Below, piece after piece: positions 30,103 to 39,075 of a DNA stretch of 64,000 bases (position 1 is the first letter of the stretch; every line of letters begins with the position of its first letter). Below the pieces are notes generated by a model. The model did no database searches, was not told the DNA's origin, and worked only from the letters and a program-made list of their open reading frames with translations. Position numbers and translations under genes: made by a program. Where the stretch lies: positions 62,001 through 126,000 of the forward strand of contig NC_018233.1 of the NCBI RefSeq assembly GCF_000227135.1. Direction: 5' to 3'. The stretch is from Leishmania donovani (Eukaryota > Euglenozoa > Kinetoplastea > Trypanosomatida > Trypanosomatidae).

Positions 30103-30807
30103 ACCTAGGGGGAGAGGAAAGGAGCGGATGATGTGATGTGCACGTGTGCGCAGTTCGGTGCAGTGGGAAATGGTACAAAATACAAGCAAACGCGGAGACA
30201 CGCAGAGGCGGAAGACGGGCGGGAAAGGGGAAGAGTTGTTACACGTGCCTGAAGACGCGCACGGCTATATAGATGTACGTATGTATGTGTGTGTGTGTGT
30301 GTGCGTGCGCGCGCGCGTTGATGGATGTGATTGCCGAAAGTGGCGAGAATCGACGGTGCATTCTTGGGCATGCACGGGCGTGAGTGCGTGTGGTAGGCGT
30401 TGATGAGCGATGGTGGTGTCATGCAAGCATCCGAATAAGAGTCAAAGGAGAAGGTCATCGTGGCCAATGATGGGGACAAGGAGTAGGCAGAGGTGTGCAT
30501 ATACACCCGAGGAGAGACCGAGAGAGAGGAAGAGATGGAGACGGCACACAGAGAAGGGGGTGGCAGGCGCCTCAATCTTTCCGTTCGCCCCCTCCCTCCT
30601 TGTGTGGATCACTGCGTAACACGTGCGGAGGGAGGTGATGAAGCCGCCGCCTCCCTCCCCCCCTTTCCTCTCCTCCCCTCTCCTCTATACACCGCTGGCA
30701 GTGTCACGGCCCGCAGCGAGCATAGGCGGCAACAGTTCTTTTTGGTTTTGCCGCCGTTGCCGATGATACGCTCACGCACACACAAAGAGGGACAGACACG
30801 GGCGTTC
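30103..30807. other. intergenic region
   Basis: Contents are a GT run at about 30285-30303 running into alternating GC (30304-30317), GA tracts near 30510-30540, and a C/T-rich block at 30648-30690. No gene is supported. Confidence 0.55.
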
Positions 30808-33375
30808 TCAGAAGATCCCGTCAATGTCGAATATGTGAAACGCGGCCGAGTCTGCAGCCGAGGCAGACACGTCCCCGCCACGACCAACGCGCGTGGCAGT
30901 CGCTCCGACAGACCCTGTCGTCATGTCCTCCTCGTCTTCCGCAAGCACGATGTTGTCCGCTGGACGACGACTCGCTGCGCGTGCCATGCCGCCGCGGGGA
31001 AGACGATTGGCAGGTGTCCTGGCTGCTGCAGCAGAAGCGCCGCCACCGCGTCCTCCCCGTCGTGCAGTTGTTCCCCTCCGCCTGCTAGATGCATGGTGCG
31101 CAACGGTGTCGAAGGTGTTAAAGGCAGGATTGGTCGTCTCCGCAACGCGACTCGCCAGCCCGCCGTTGCCCATCACCACCTGCTCTGGCACGACATTCTC
31201 GGCGTCCACCGTGGGCACGCGAGCTGTCAGCATGCTGGCCGCCAGCTGACGCCGAGGGCGGTGCTCCTCAAGCTCCACCAGTGGTTCAGGAGGAGGAAGT
31301 GCCTGCTTCACAAAGAGCTTCGCCCCGCGTGCAAACCCGACGGCGGCAGCGGCAGTCGCGCTCGCATCAGCGGAGGCGGCGCTGGCGTCCTCGAAGCAGG
31401 GATAGGGAGGCAAGGAGTAGGGCCCCACAAGCAACTCCACTGTGCGCACAGCGGCACTGCCGTTGGGCTTGTTGTCCGTTGAGAGCCCCGCGGGCAAGGG
31501 TGCAATGGTGGCGGGCCGCTCGAAGCTCACCCACCCGTCTACGTCCTCTTTGCGCGGCCTTCGATGGACACGAGTGTCGCGCATATCACCACGGCCCACG
31601 CCGGCGTCGCTGCCTTGCACCAGCTCTGGGAAGAGCGGCTGCGCATCAGTCCGGCGTCCCTCCTCATCACTGTCTTGCGTGTGCTCCTCCGCCGCCTCCT
31701 GCGCCGTGGCCGCGGGCGGGGTGGATACCAATGCCGTCGCCGCCGCCACGCGAGCCTCCACCTCCTCGAAGGTCTGCGGCATCTGCACATCGGCCGGGTA
31801 GGGGGGCAGCGGCAAGGGCCGCATTGTCACAATCGCCTCGATCAGCGTGCCGTACTCGACACTGCAGAGGCTCAGGCCGTGCCGCACAAAATCCACGCAC
31901 CCCGGCCATGGCAGCAGCGGCTCTGTTTCGTTGAAGAGCAGGACATGCCGCTGATGGCGCACGAAAAATGACTGTAGTGCCTCAAGCGCCGCTCGCGAGG
32001 ACGAGGTGGACGCGCAGAGCGGGGCTGAGAGGCCGCCAATACCGCCATCTTCCCACACCACACGGGCGCCAGTGCCGTCGAGGTAGCTCAGCACCTCCTC
32101 GTACAGCGGATACTGGAGGAGGACAAAGGTGATACCGCTAAGCAGCTCTCGGCGCTGCGGGTGTGGGGCGAAGTAGCGCAGGTGCGACGCCGCGGCAGCT
32201 GCAGCGGCTGACTCGCCTGCCACCGATGTCACCGTGGTGGAGAGGTGTGTGAGAGTGGACGCGGTCACCGAGGCGTCGCCCTCACAGGGGCGCGATTCGC
32301 CGGCTGACGGCCGCACGTGCGTCAGGAAGTCACGCCACCACGAAGACAGGGGCGGCAAGTAGCGCGACGGATCGGGCAGCGGAATCTGCGGCGAGGCGCG
32401 GTCACAAACGGCCATGAAGAAGTCGGGGGTGACGATAGGCACAGCCCTGCAGAGCATCGCGACGACCGCGGTCGAGGGCTGCACCGTGCTCGTCACCAGA
32501 AAGCTCACCGTGTTGTAGCAGCGTAAAACGCGTGAGGAGAGCGCTGCTTCGCCAGCAGCCGCAGCCGCAGCGGTCACGACAGTGGGAGACGGAGTCGCCG
32601 AAGGCGTGCCTGCAACCGCTGACCGCTGGCTCAGGGAAAGGCCGCTGCCGTCGATGCGCGAGCGTCCCACAGCGCTGCCTTGTGTCTCGGCCGCACTCAA
32701 GGCTTGGGTGCTGCCAGAGACGGTTTCCTGCCGCACACCGCAGCAGTGCAGCGCGTGCAACAGCTTTGGCTGCACCTCCGCGTCGACATCCTCGCACAGG
32801 GCCGACACGTCTAGCCACACTAGCTTCAGCGCAGCGCCATGATGGCCTAGGTAAATGGTGAACTGATGCCAGGAGGAGCGATGCACCGGCACATGGCAAG
32901 GGACTTGCTTGTTCAGATGCAGGGCAGGCTGGGGTGCCCCGCGGCCTGAGGTCGATCCGGAGCGCTGCCGCTTGCGGGCTGCCGCTGCTGCAGCGGCTGC
33001 GGCGGGGGCGTAGCAAAAGCCGAGAACACCCATCTCTGGAGCAGGTGACGTCGCAGCCCCGGCACCGCCGGCACGGCTATCACCTCCGTTATGTGGAGTG
33101 TCGTCGAGTGTCTCGGCGTCGTCGGCATCCTCTCCGCATGCTACGATGGCGGTGCCGTAGGTGGATGAGTCGAGCAGCGAAATGGGCTGTGGGGCCCACT
33201 CCTTGGCATCACGGGCCGCCGTGGACGACTGCAAGCCTACGGTGATGGTGAGGTGGGTGCGGCTGATGCTGCGGTCATCCTGAATGACGACGTGGCAGTT
33301 CGCCTTGCCGACTCGGTAGGACTCCCCGCCCACCAACCAAAAGTGCGGCGTGTCGTGAAAGAGGACGACCCACAT
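30808..33375 (-). CDS. NBS1: NBS1/nibrin-like FHA-BRCT protein of the MRN complex, 855 aa
   Basis: NBS1 works with MRE11 and RAD50 in detecting and repairing DNA double-strand breaks. The FHA domain starts at the N-terminus (MWVVLFHDTP, YRVGKANCHVVIQDDRSISRTH), matching the family's GRKNC...NDQSISRNH, with DSSTYGT in place of the usual SKYGT. A tandem BRCT pair follows. The first contains LVTSTVQPSTAVVAMLCRAV, PIVTPDFFMAVCDRA and a SRYLPPL ending that parallels human NBS1 (family PIVKPEYF and FYPPL). The second starts near RELLSGITFVLLQ. The rest is long and disordered. The C-terminus ends FHIFDIDGIF, an acidic-aromatic tail like the ATM-binding end of NBS1, preceded by NPAFNTFD, a possible MRE11-binding patch. 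The start at 33375 is supported by a splice acceptor between it and an upstream ATG. Confidence 0.85.
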   Translation of the reverse strand: MWVVLFHDTPHFWLVGGESYRVGKANCHVVIQDDRSISRTHLTITVGLQSSTAARDAKEWAPQPISLLDSSTYGTAIVACGEDADDAETLDDTPHNGGDSRAGGAGAATSPAPEMGVLGFCYAPAAAAAAAAARKRQRSGSTSGRGAPQPALHLNKQVPCHVPVHRSSWHQFTIYLGHHGAALKLVWLDVSALCEDVDAEVQPKLLHALHCCGVRQETVSGSTQALSAAETQGSAVGRSRIDGSGLSLSQRSAVAGTPSATPSPTVVTAAAAAAGEAALSSRVLRCYNTVSFLVTSTVQPSTAVVAMLCRAVPIVTPDFFMAVCDRASPQIPLPDPSRYLPPLSSWWRDFLTHVRPSAGESRPCEGDASVTASTLTHLSTTVTSVAGESAAAAAAASHLRYFAPHPQRRELLSGITFVLLQYPLYEEVLSYLDGTGARVVWEDGGIGGLSAPLCASTSSSRAALEALQSFFVRHQRHVLLFNETEPLLPWPGCVDFVRHGLSLCSVEYGTLIEAIVTMRPLPLPPYPADVQMPQTFEEVEARVAAATALVSTPPAATAQEAAEEHTQDSDEEGRRTDAQPLFPELVQGSDAGVGRGDMRDTRVHRRPRKEDVDGWVSFERPATIAPLPAGLSTDNKPNGSAAVRTVELLVGPYSLPPYPCFEDASAASADASATAAAAVGFARGAKLFVKQALPPPEPLVELEEHRPRRQLAASMLTARVPTVDAENVVPEQVVMGNGGLASRVAETTNPAFNTFDTVAHHASSRRRGTTARRGGRGGGASAAAARTPANRLPRGGMARAASRRPADNIVLAEDEEDMTTGSVGATATRVGRGGDVSASAADSAAFHIFDIDGIF

Positions 33376-33388
33376 CGGCGGGCGGGGA

Positions 33389-33418
33389 CTGTGGCAGAAG
33401 CCAGAGAGGAGGGCAGCG
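33389..33418 (-). promoter_or_regulatory. predicted trans-splice acceptor for NBS1-like gene
   Basis: The minus strand reads a pyrimidine-rich tract (CCCTCCTCTCTGG, CTTCTGCC) ending in ACAG, with the AG at 33390-33389. This is 14 bases before the ATG at 33375 and downstream of the in-frame ATG at 33486, which supports the shorter protein start. Confidence 0.55.
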
Positions 33419-34032
33419 CAGCTGCGCACAATCGGCAAAGAATGTAACGCAAGGGAGATGAAAGCCGTAGTCGATGCACCGCTCACTCACTCGGTCCTTC
33501 TCTGTATCGATGTAGGGGTGTCTGTGTGTACGTAGCGCTAGTGAAGGTCTATGAACGGGGGGAGGGGCCTAGTGCGTGTGCACACACACACACAGACGCA
33601 GACACTGGTGGACGCGTGTGCCGCACACTTCTGTGGTGGTGTCACTGCGTCAGCCTCCCTCTATGCGTGGGCGTGTGTCGATTGGGCTCCGCCCGGAAGC
33701 CGTGAGGAGCAGCTGCAGAGGATGAAAACCGAAAGACAATGGGAAGTTACCACTGCACCACGAAATGGACATGAAAACACAGGAGAGCGGAGGCGCAGGA
33801 GAAGACCGCGATGGGCAGATGGCGTGGGTGATATCGACGATGGTGCACACGCACCGGCGTAGACACCCTTCCTTCCCAGCCTTGGGTGCATTCGCAGCAT
33901 CGCAGGAGGGGACAAGCACATGCACGTGTACAAGAGTCTGCCCAAGTCGTTCATTCGTGTGTGTTTGTGTATGTGTGGTTGTCTTTGAGCTTGCATGGAG
34001 CAGCTACACAGCAACAGCAGCAGCCAGAGAGC

Positions 34033-34051
34033 GGGGGGGGGGGGGGGGGGG
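34033..34051. repeat. G19 homopolymer
   Basis: Nineteen consecutive G on the plus strand, hence poly-C in the transcribed sense. It lies between the Cys-rich membrane protein gene and the NBS1-like gene. Confidence 0.9.
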
Positions 34052-34156
34052 TGCAGACCCTACTCCACTTTGTGGAGGGAGCTTCTCCAGCACTCTACCA
34101 CCGAGACACGTCGAGCATTCGACCACGACTGAGGCAGCCTCTTCCTTCAGCGCACC

Positions 34157-34837
34157 TCAAAAGCCCCTCGCCCTCGACCACAGCAGCCAGATACTGTGCG
34201 CCGCCAGCAGCATCAAGATCGTCATCAGTACAGTGCCAATCACCTCGTAGCATCGTGTGAGAGGGTCCACTAGTTCGGCGGGGCACTCGGCCGCCGCAAC
34301 GATGCAGTGGCCGCCGCGACAGGTGGCGTTCGAGCAGGTGAGCAACGCTGCGTCCAGTGCAGCAACAACCGCGGAGCTGAGAGGAGACCGCGCCCCTCTG
34401 CCCCCCACATCTGCTCTTGCGAAAGGGCTGGCGGCGGTGGGGGCGTAGCACCGAATCAAGGGCTTATGTGAGACAGGCTCAGCTGTTGCTGTCGTCGCGG
34501 CGACGGACTTCTCGCCAGCGCGGCAGTATACCCCACCGCTTTCGACACACTCACGGCAGGTGGGTCGGCTGCCGTAGAAGCACGTGTTGAGGTCGATGCA
34601 CGGTGGTTGCCCCTCACACTTGCAGTCGCTCGCCGAGTAGCACCGCATCGTTGTCGGGCACCATCGCTGCGATGCGTTGATGGTGCACTCGCTACAGCTC
34701 GTGACGGTGTGCAGTGTCTGCAGGTCTCCTGAGACGGGAGCAGAGGAAGAGGATGACGACGATGTCCTAGACCTCTTTGCAACGGCCAAGCTGCCCGACT
34801 GCGTCAGCAACAGTGCCCCCAGAAGCAGCACATGCAT
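34157..34837 (-). CDS. Cys-rich type I membrane protein with PSI-like ectodomain, 226 aa
   Basis: The start at 34837 yields an ideal signal peptide (MHVLLLGALLLTQSG, cleavage near LAVA). In-frame ATGs at 34963 and 35161 would bury it. The ectodomain has about 16 Cys in spaced pairs: SCSECTINASQRWCP, MRCYS, DCKCEG, PPCIDLNTCF, TCRECVESGGVYCR, IRCYAP, and later LTCSNATCRGGHC, AAECP and TRCYE. This resembles plexin-semaphorin-integrin (PSI) modules, in which a CSxC start, an internal WC and further paired Cys are usual; WCPTTMRCY fits that pattern. Two potential N-glycosylation sites are visible (NAS, NAT). A single transmembrane helix (VIGTVLMTILMLLAAHSIWLL) precedes a short basic tail (WSRARGF). 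It is likely a surface or secretory-pathway membrane protein; the ligand is unknown. Confidence 0.75.
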   Translation of the reverse strand: MHVLLLGALLLTQSGSLAVAKRSRTSSSSSSSAPVSGDLQTLHTVTSCSECTINASQRWCPTTMRCYSASDCKCEGQPPCIDLNTCFYGSRPTCRECVESGGVYCRAGEKSVAATTATAEPVSHKPLIRCYAPTAASPFARADVGGRGARSPLSSAVVAALDAALLTCSNATCRGGHCIVAAAECPAELVDPLTRCYEVIGTVLMTILMLLAAHSIWLLWSRARGF

Positions 34838-35537
34838 CACCGGAATCAGCAGCCTCGAGAAGTTCGTCAACGGCGCCAGTGCCCGGCATCCACCTCCATG
34901 AGCCACGCAGGCCTCCCGTCTTACAGCAACGGGCAGTCGCCAACAGCTTCTACTAGCATGCATCGTGTACACGTCGAGGGGATAGCGATAGAAGCGTGTG
35001 CGTGTGTTTAGGTGGCTGCACCGCGTGGCACTCTCTCTGTCACCTATGACCTTGCGATATCGGCGCTGTGCCAGGTAGCCGTGTGCATGCGGGGTAACTT
35101 CGGACGGCGCGCCACGAAAGCGGAGTGGAGAAGCCGCGACCGACAGAGGAGCTGACGGCAAAGTAGCGAAGCACGCAGAGACGCAGGTCGAACAGCAGGA
35201 TGCATGCGGTGCTGAAGAGTGGTGGGTAAGAGGAGTCGGAGGGGTGAGAAGGGCCGCTGCCGACTGTGATCAGCAAAGAGATGGTACGCGACGAGTGACC
35301 TCTCGGGGAGGGGGTGGCGCAGCGTCCGGCAAAGCATGGAAGAAGCGCCTCGGGTATGTCGCTGAGGGTGTGTGTGTGCTTGCAAGGAACGCTCGTGCGC
35401 AGCGAGCGGGGCGCCAACACAGGTGCGTGTTCTTGTGTAGTCGTTTGCGCATACATACAGCTGTTACCTCGCGTTCTCTGTGTCACGCATACGTCACGGG
35501 TACCTCTGCGTCTACGCACACGCACGCACGCACCGCG
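34838..35537. other. intergenic region
   Basis: No gene is supported. The open frame continuing upstream of 34837 to 35161 lacks coding character. A CA-rich stretch lies at 35515-35532, next to the RNase H stop codon. Confidence 0.55.
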
Positions 35538-36683
35538 CTACGATCTGTGCAGTCGAGACCCCATCACCGCCAGCGAGTCAGCTATCTCGTTACCGTGAAC
35601 CTTCGAGTGACCTCGCACGTGAATCAGCTCAACGCCCTCACTCTTGTCGTTCAGGGTGTTCTGGCACGTGTACCGTACCGGCTCTGCAAGGTCTGCCTCG
35701 TTGCGGTGCCCGTCACCCCATTGACGCGCGCGCTGCTGGTCGTGCTGCTGCCTCGCGTAAAGCGTGTTGTACCGGTCGCGCAGCCGGATCAGCTGCCTCC
35801 ACAAGTCCTGGTTTTGCACCGGCTCATTCGTCGACAGCAAGAAGCCGTTCTGCACCCATTTCTTCGCGTACCGGGTGAGCCCGTCGATAACATAGCGGCT
35901 GTCTGTGTAGATAATGAGATGTGGCAGTGGTCGTGTGAGGTTGACGAGGGGCCACGCCGACGGGTCGACGAGGTGGGTCGCCTCCAGGGCATCTGCAGGG
36001 GCGCCAGCATCGACGAAAGCCTGAACAATCGCGTGTATGACGGCGCGCACCTCTCCACGGTTGTTCGTCTGCGACTCTGTCAGCGGCACCGGACACGAGA
36101 AGTTGCGCGGATCTGACATGGAGCCGTAGTAACCGCCGTATCCGGCCCGCGCATGGGAAGTTCCATTGTGGCTGCACGCACCGTCCACGTAAACCACCTC
36201 GAAAGCCCCAGGTGAGCTGGTCGTGGTGGTGGTGGCAAGCGGCTTCGAGGCTGTCGTCGAGGGAGTCGCTGCAGAGAGAGAGGTCGACATAGAGGACGAT
36301 GCAGGAGGAGCGACGGCAATCTGTGCATGATCCGCGCGGCGCCGTCGTGCCTGCCGCGCTGCCACCGATTCTTCACCCGCCAAGAGGTCGTCCCTCGTCT
36401 CTCGCTTCAGCCTCCCCTTGAAATAGCTGCTTCCGAGTGCGGCATGGTCGCGACTGGGTGGATACGGGGAAGCGACACTGCTGCTGCTGGCGCCGCCAAG
36501 GCTCACGGCGGAGCCAGTGGAGGGCAAGGGATGAGCGGCCAAGAAGCTTCGGGCCTCGTCCAAAGTCCGGAAGCCCTTGTAGATGCTTCCTGGATACCCC
36601 GTCACCTGCTCAGAGCACTGAGCCCACGTTGAGTAGATGCCACGTGTTTTGCCGACGGCCACAGCGTAGAAGGACGGCTTCAT
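35538..36683 (-). CDS. RNH1: RNase H1 with N-terminal viroplasmin-type domain, 381 aa
   Basis: RNase H1 cleaves RNA in RNA:DNA hybrids such as R-loops. The first 50 or so residues form the hybrid-binding domain shared by eukaryotic RNase H1 and caulimovirus viroplasmin: FYAVAVGKTRGIYSTW and VTGYPGSIYKGFRTLDEARSFL. A Ser/Thr-rich linker follows. The catalytic domain (about residues 165-380) retains the four carboxylates: Asp in VYVDGACSHNG, Glu in NNRGEVRAV, Asp in IYTDSRYVIDGL and Asp in NEIADSLA. The handle-like KWVQNGF and the substrate loop HVRGHSKVHGN are also intact. The length is normal. It could act in the nucleus, in the kinetoplast-mitochondrion, or both; no clear presequence is visible at the chosen start. 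The start is the ATG at 36683, immediately before the first domain. Confidence 0.95.
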   Translation of the reverse strand: MKPSFYAVAVGKTRGIYSTWAQCSEQVTGYPGSIYKGFRTLDEARSFLAAHPLPSTGSAVSLGGASSSSVASPYPPSRDHAALGSSYFKGRLKRETRDDLLAGEESVAARQARRRRADHAQIAVAPPASSSMSTSLSAATPSTTASKPLATTTTTSSPGAFEVVYVDGACSHNGTSHARAGYGGYYGSMSDPRNFSCPVPLTESQTNNRGEVRAVIHAIVQAFVDAGAPADALEATHLVDPSAWPLVNLTRPLPHLIIYTDSRYVIDGLTRYAKKWVQNGFLLSTNEPVQNQDLWRQLIRLRDRYNTLYARQQHDQQRARQWGDGHRNEADLAEPVRYTCQNTLNDKSEGVELIHVRGHSKVHGNEIADSLAVMGSRLHRS

Positions 36684-37541
36684 GCGAAACGTAAAGGATA
36701 CGCTGGTGTTATTAGCAGGAACGGCGGCGGCGGTGGCAATGCTTGCCGCTGGGAGAGGCTAAGGTGACGGACAAGAAGCTCTGCAGGCCTTCCAGCTTGC
36801 CTGACGCGACGATTGGATCGAAGCCAGTCTCCCCCCCGTCTCACGCTCAGATGCCTGCTTCACATGCGGCCTGCACGCCCTCGATGTCCCCTCCCGGCCT
36901 CCTCTAGTCTGCCCTGCCCAGGAGAGCCGCGCTGGGGTAGGAGGAGAGACCGAGTGACGAGGCAAGCGCACGATACGACACGGAGAAGCTGCAGTCGCGG
37001 CACGTGACGTAGTCTTTCGTGACCGGAGCCCCACGTGAGGAGAGCGATGAAAAGGGGAGGTGGGCACGCCAACAAAGAGCGAAAAGACCCATGCACAGCG
37101 TACGGCACTTTCCGAAGGGAAGACACGGCGGAGCCGGAGAGGGGGAAGGGGAGCGGGTTCTGAGGCGCTGTTTGGTACGGTGGCGATGAGCACCGAGGCA
37201 GTGGCAAGCCCAACGTTGAAACGGCAGAGTAGCACGATAAGCAAGACCAAAGAAAACGGCACTCTCTGCTCCGCGCTCGTACACATATGTGTTTATGTGT
37301 ATGTGAACCTGTATCGCGCTGCTTGTACGAGAGGCAGCCGAAGAAGTCGCCGGGGGGAGGGAAGTGATGCGTACGTACTACGGGAAGGAGAGGAGGGGTG
37401 CAGCGGGTGTTGCTTAAGGCCTGTACTCCGTGAGGCGACTGGATCTTACTTTGCACCGCCCTCCCTCTTGGGCGCACTTGTGTTTTCTGTGATCGGCTTG
37501 CACTGCAGATTTGATGTGCACACGTAGCCCATCAGACGAAG

Positions 37542-37578
<37 letters not shown>

Positions 37579-38565
37579 GATGATGTGTAGAGAGGGGGAA
37601 AGCGAAGTACATAGTGGATGGCGTAGCCAAGGAGGTTCTTGCGGCGCGAGGCATGCTCAGCGAAAGTAGAAAAACAAGAGCACATGTGCGCACACGCATG
37701 GAGACGTGCACGCCCAGATAGAGGGGGGGGGTGCATGCTGTTGCGGTGTAGTCCCCGCTCAATGGCTTTGCGCTAGAGCAGTGCACTACTCCTTACCATC
37801 CTAGGTCATCTGCCACCTGCTTCGCCTCCCCACACCATGTGTATGCTCGTGTGGCAAGACACTCAGAAGTGCGCTTAAACGAACCACAGCATCGTTCTCT
37901 CTTTCTCTGGCCTTCTTTGCTTGTTTTCTCGCTTCGGCGCATCCGCACGCGATCCGGTGCGCGATGCTGAACAACTGTCCAGTCCGTCTTCTTGTCTGCA
38001 TGCAGCACACACACACACACACATAGGCGGCTTACGCCGCGATATGCAAGATGTATACGGCAGCGATAGATGAGCTGTGGAGTGATGATGAAGAACAGGG
38101 GCTGGAGAAGGAGAGGGAGGGAGGGAAGGGGGAGGAAGCAGAACGCGATTCATGTGATTGTCCCTCCCTCTCCCTATCCTCCTATCCCCCCTTCCCCCAT
38201 GTCCGTCCGTCATCGCTGCTCAACCCCCTCCATCCGCCCTTTTCGAGGCTATGCACGTGTATTCTCATGTGCGGCTGGGCGAAAACGGCATGGGTGTACG
38301 TGTGTGACGCGCACTCTGCAGAAGCGAAAGCGGCACACACGTGCGCACACATGGAGACAGCAGACCCTCCGTGCGATGAGCGTGAGCGGGGGGGATGCAG
38401 TGGGTCGAAACAGTTAGCAGCAGCAGCAGCGCTGCGGCGTCGAGAGCAAGAAGCGGCAAGAAGAACCTGAAGGGGGCCACCAGAGAGAGGCGCGCGCGCG
38501 TGACGGTCGACACTGCCCGCGTCTACCTTTTCTATCCTCCCTTCTTCCTCTTCGTCATTCTTCAC
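36684..38565. other. intergenic region, 1.9 kb
   Basis: No gene is supported. It includes a GT array at about 37543-37577, a G-run at 37723-37731, a CA run near 38008-38022, C/T-rich sequence at 38160-38200, and a GCA/GCG-rich segment at 38417-38435. The stretch adjoining 36683 should hold the RNase H1 5' UTR. Confidence 0.55.
37543..37577. repeat. GT microsatellite
   Basis: A GT dinucleotide run of about 35 bases without interruption. Confidence 0.95.
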
Positions 38566-39075
38566 CTACCCGGGGGTACACACCTGCTTGTGCACCTTCC
38601 AGTCCGCCTTCTGGCACTCGACACTGCAATACTTGGCCACCTTGCACCGACTGCAGCGCTGAAGCGGTACTGACGTTGTCGCTGCGCCCCGCGCCCCCTT
38701 GTGACAATGAAAGCAGCCGTTGGGGCTCGGCATCCCCTGTGCTGTGGTGGCATCCTCCATGTCCATCAAGTACCGCGACTTGGCTACTACCTCGCAGTTG
38801 GCGGAGTTGCACACCGGCTGCGGCAGGTCCTCCACGCGTGGAGGAAAGGTCTCGGCAAAGAGCATCGTGTGGTGAATCAGTCGTGTCGCAGGTGCTGCCT
38901 TGCACACGCAGCAGAGCGCATCCTCGTCCGTCAGCTGCTCGAGAATGGTGGAGCTGACCTCCTCGATGGCTTCGTTAACGTCGAGCTCGTACGTCTCCTG
39001 CGTGAGCTTGTTGATGTTGGTGGAAAACTGAAACTCCTTCTCCCCCACGGCGGCGTGGTAGATGTGAAGCACCAT
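38566..39075 (-). CDS. MYND zinc-finger protein, 169 aa
   Basis: The C-terminal 50 or so residues are a MYND finger with the usual Cys/His spacing: CFHCHKG, then LQRCSRCKVAKYCSVECQ, then the helix ADWKVHKQVC. MYND fingers bind Pro-rich peptides and mediate protein contacts. The N-terminal 110 residues include a further CxxC pair (LCCVCKA) and Cys residues in PVCNSANCEVV, which may form a second metal site of the kind seen in small kinetoplastid MYND proteins. No SET or other catalytic domain is present, so this is probably an adaptor. The start is the ATG at 39075 (MVLHIYHAAV). The MYND ends seven residues after the HKQVC core with TPG. Confidence 0.9.
   Translation of the reverse strand: MVLHIYHAAVGEKEFQFSTNINKLTQETYELDVNEAIEEVSSTILEQLTDEDALCCVCKAAPATRLIHHTMLFAETFPPRVEDLPQPVCNSANCEVVAKSRYLMDMEDATTAQGMPSPNGCFHCHKGARGAATTSVPLQRCSRCKVAKYCSVECQKADWKVHKQVCTPG

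Larger units (their letters stand above)
33376..34156. other. intergenic region
   Basis: Contains the predicted splice acceptor for NBS1 at 33389, a CA run near 33580-33594, a GT-rich stretch near 33955-33980 and a G19 homopolymer (34033-34051). No gene is supported. Confidence 0.6.
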
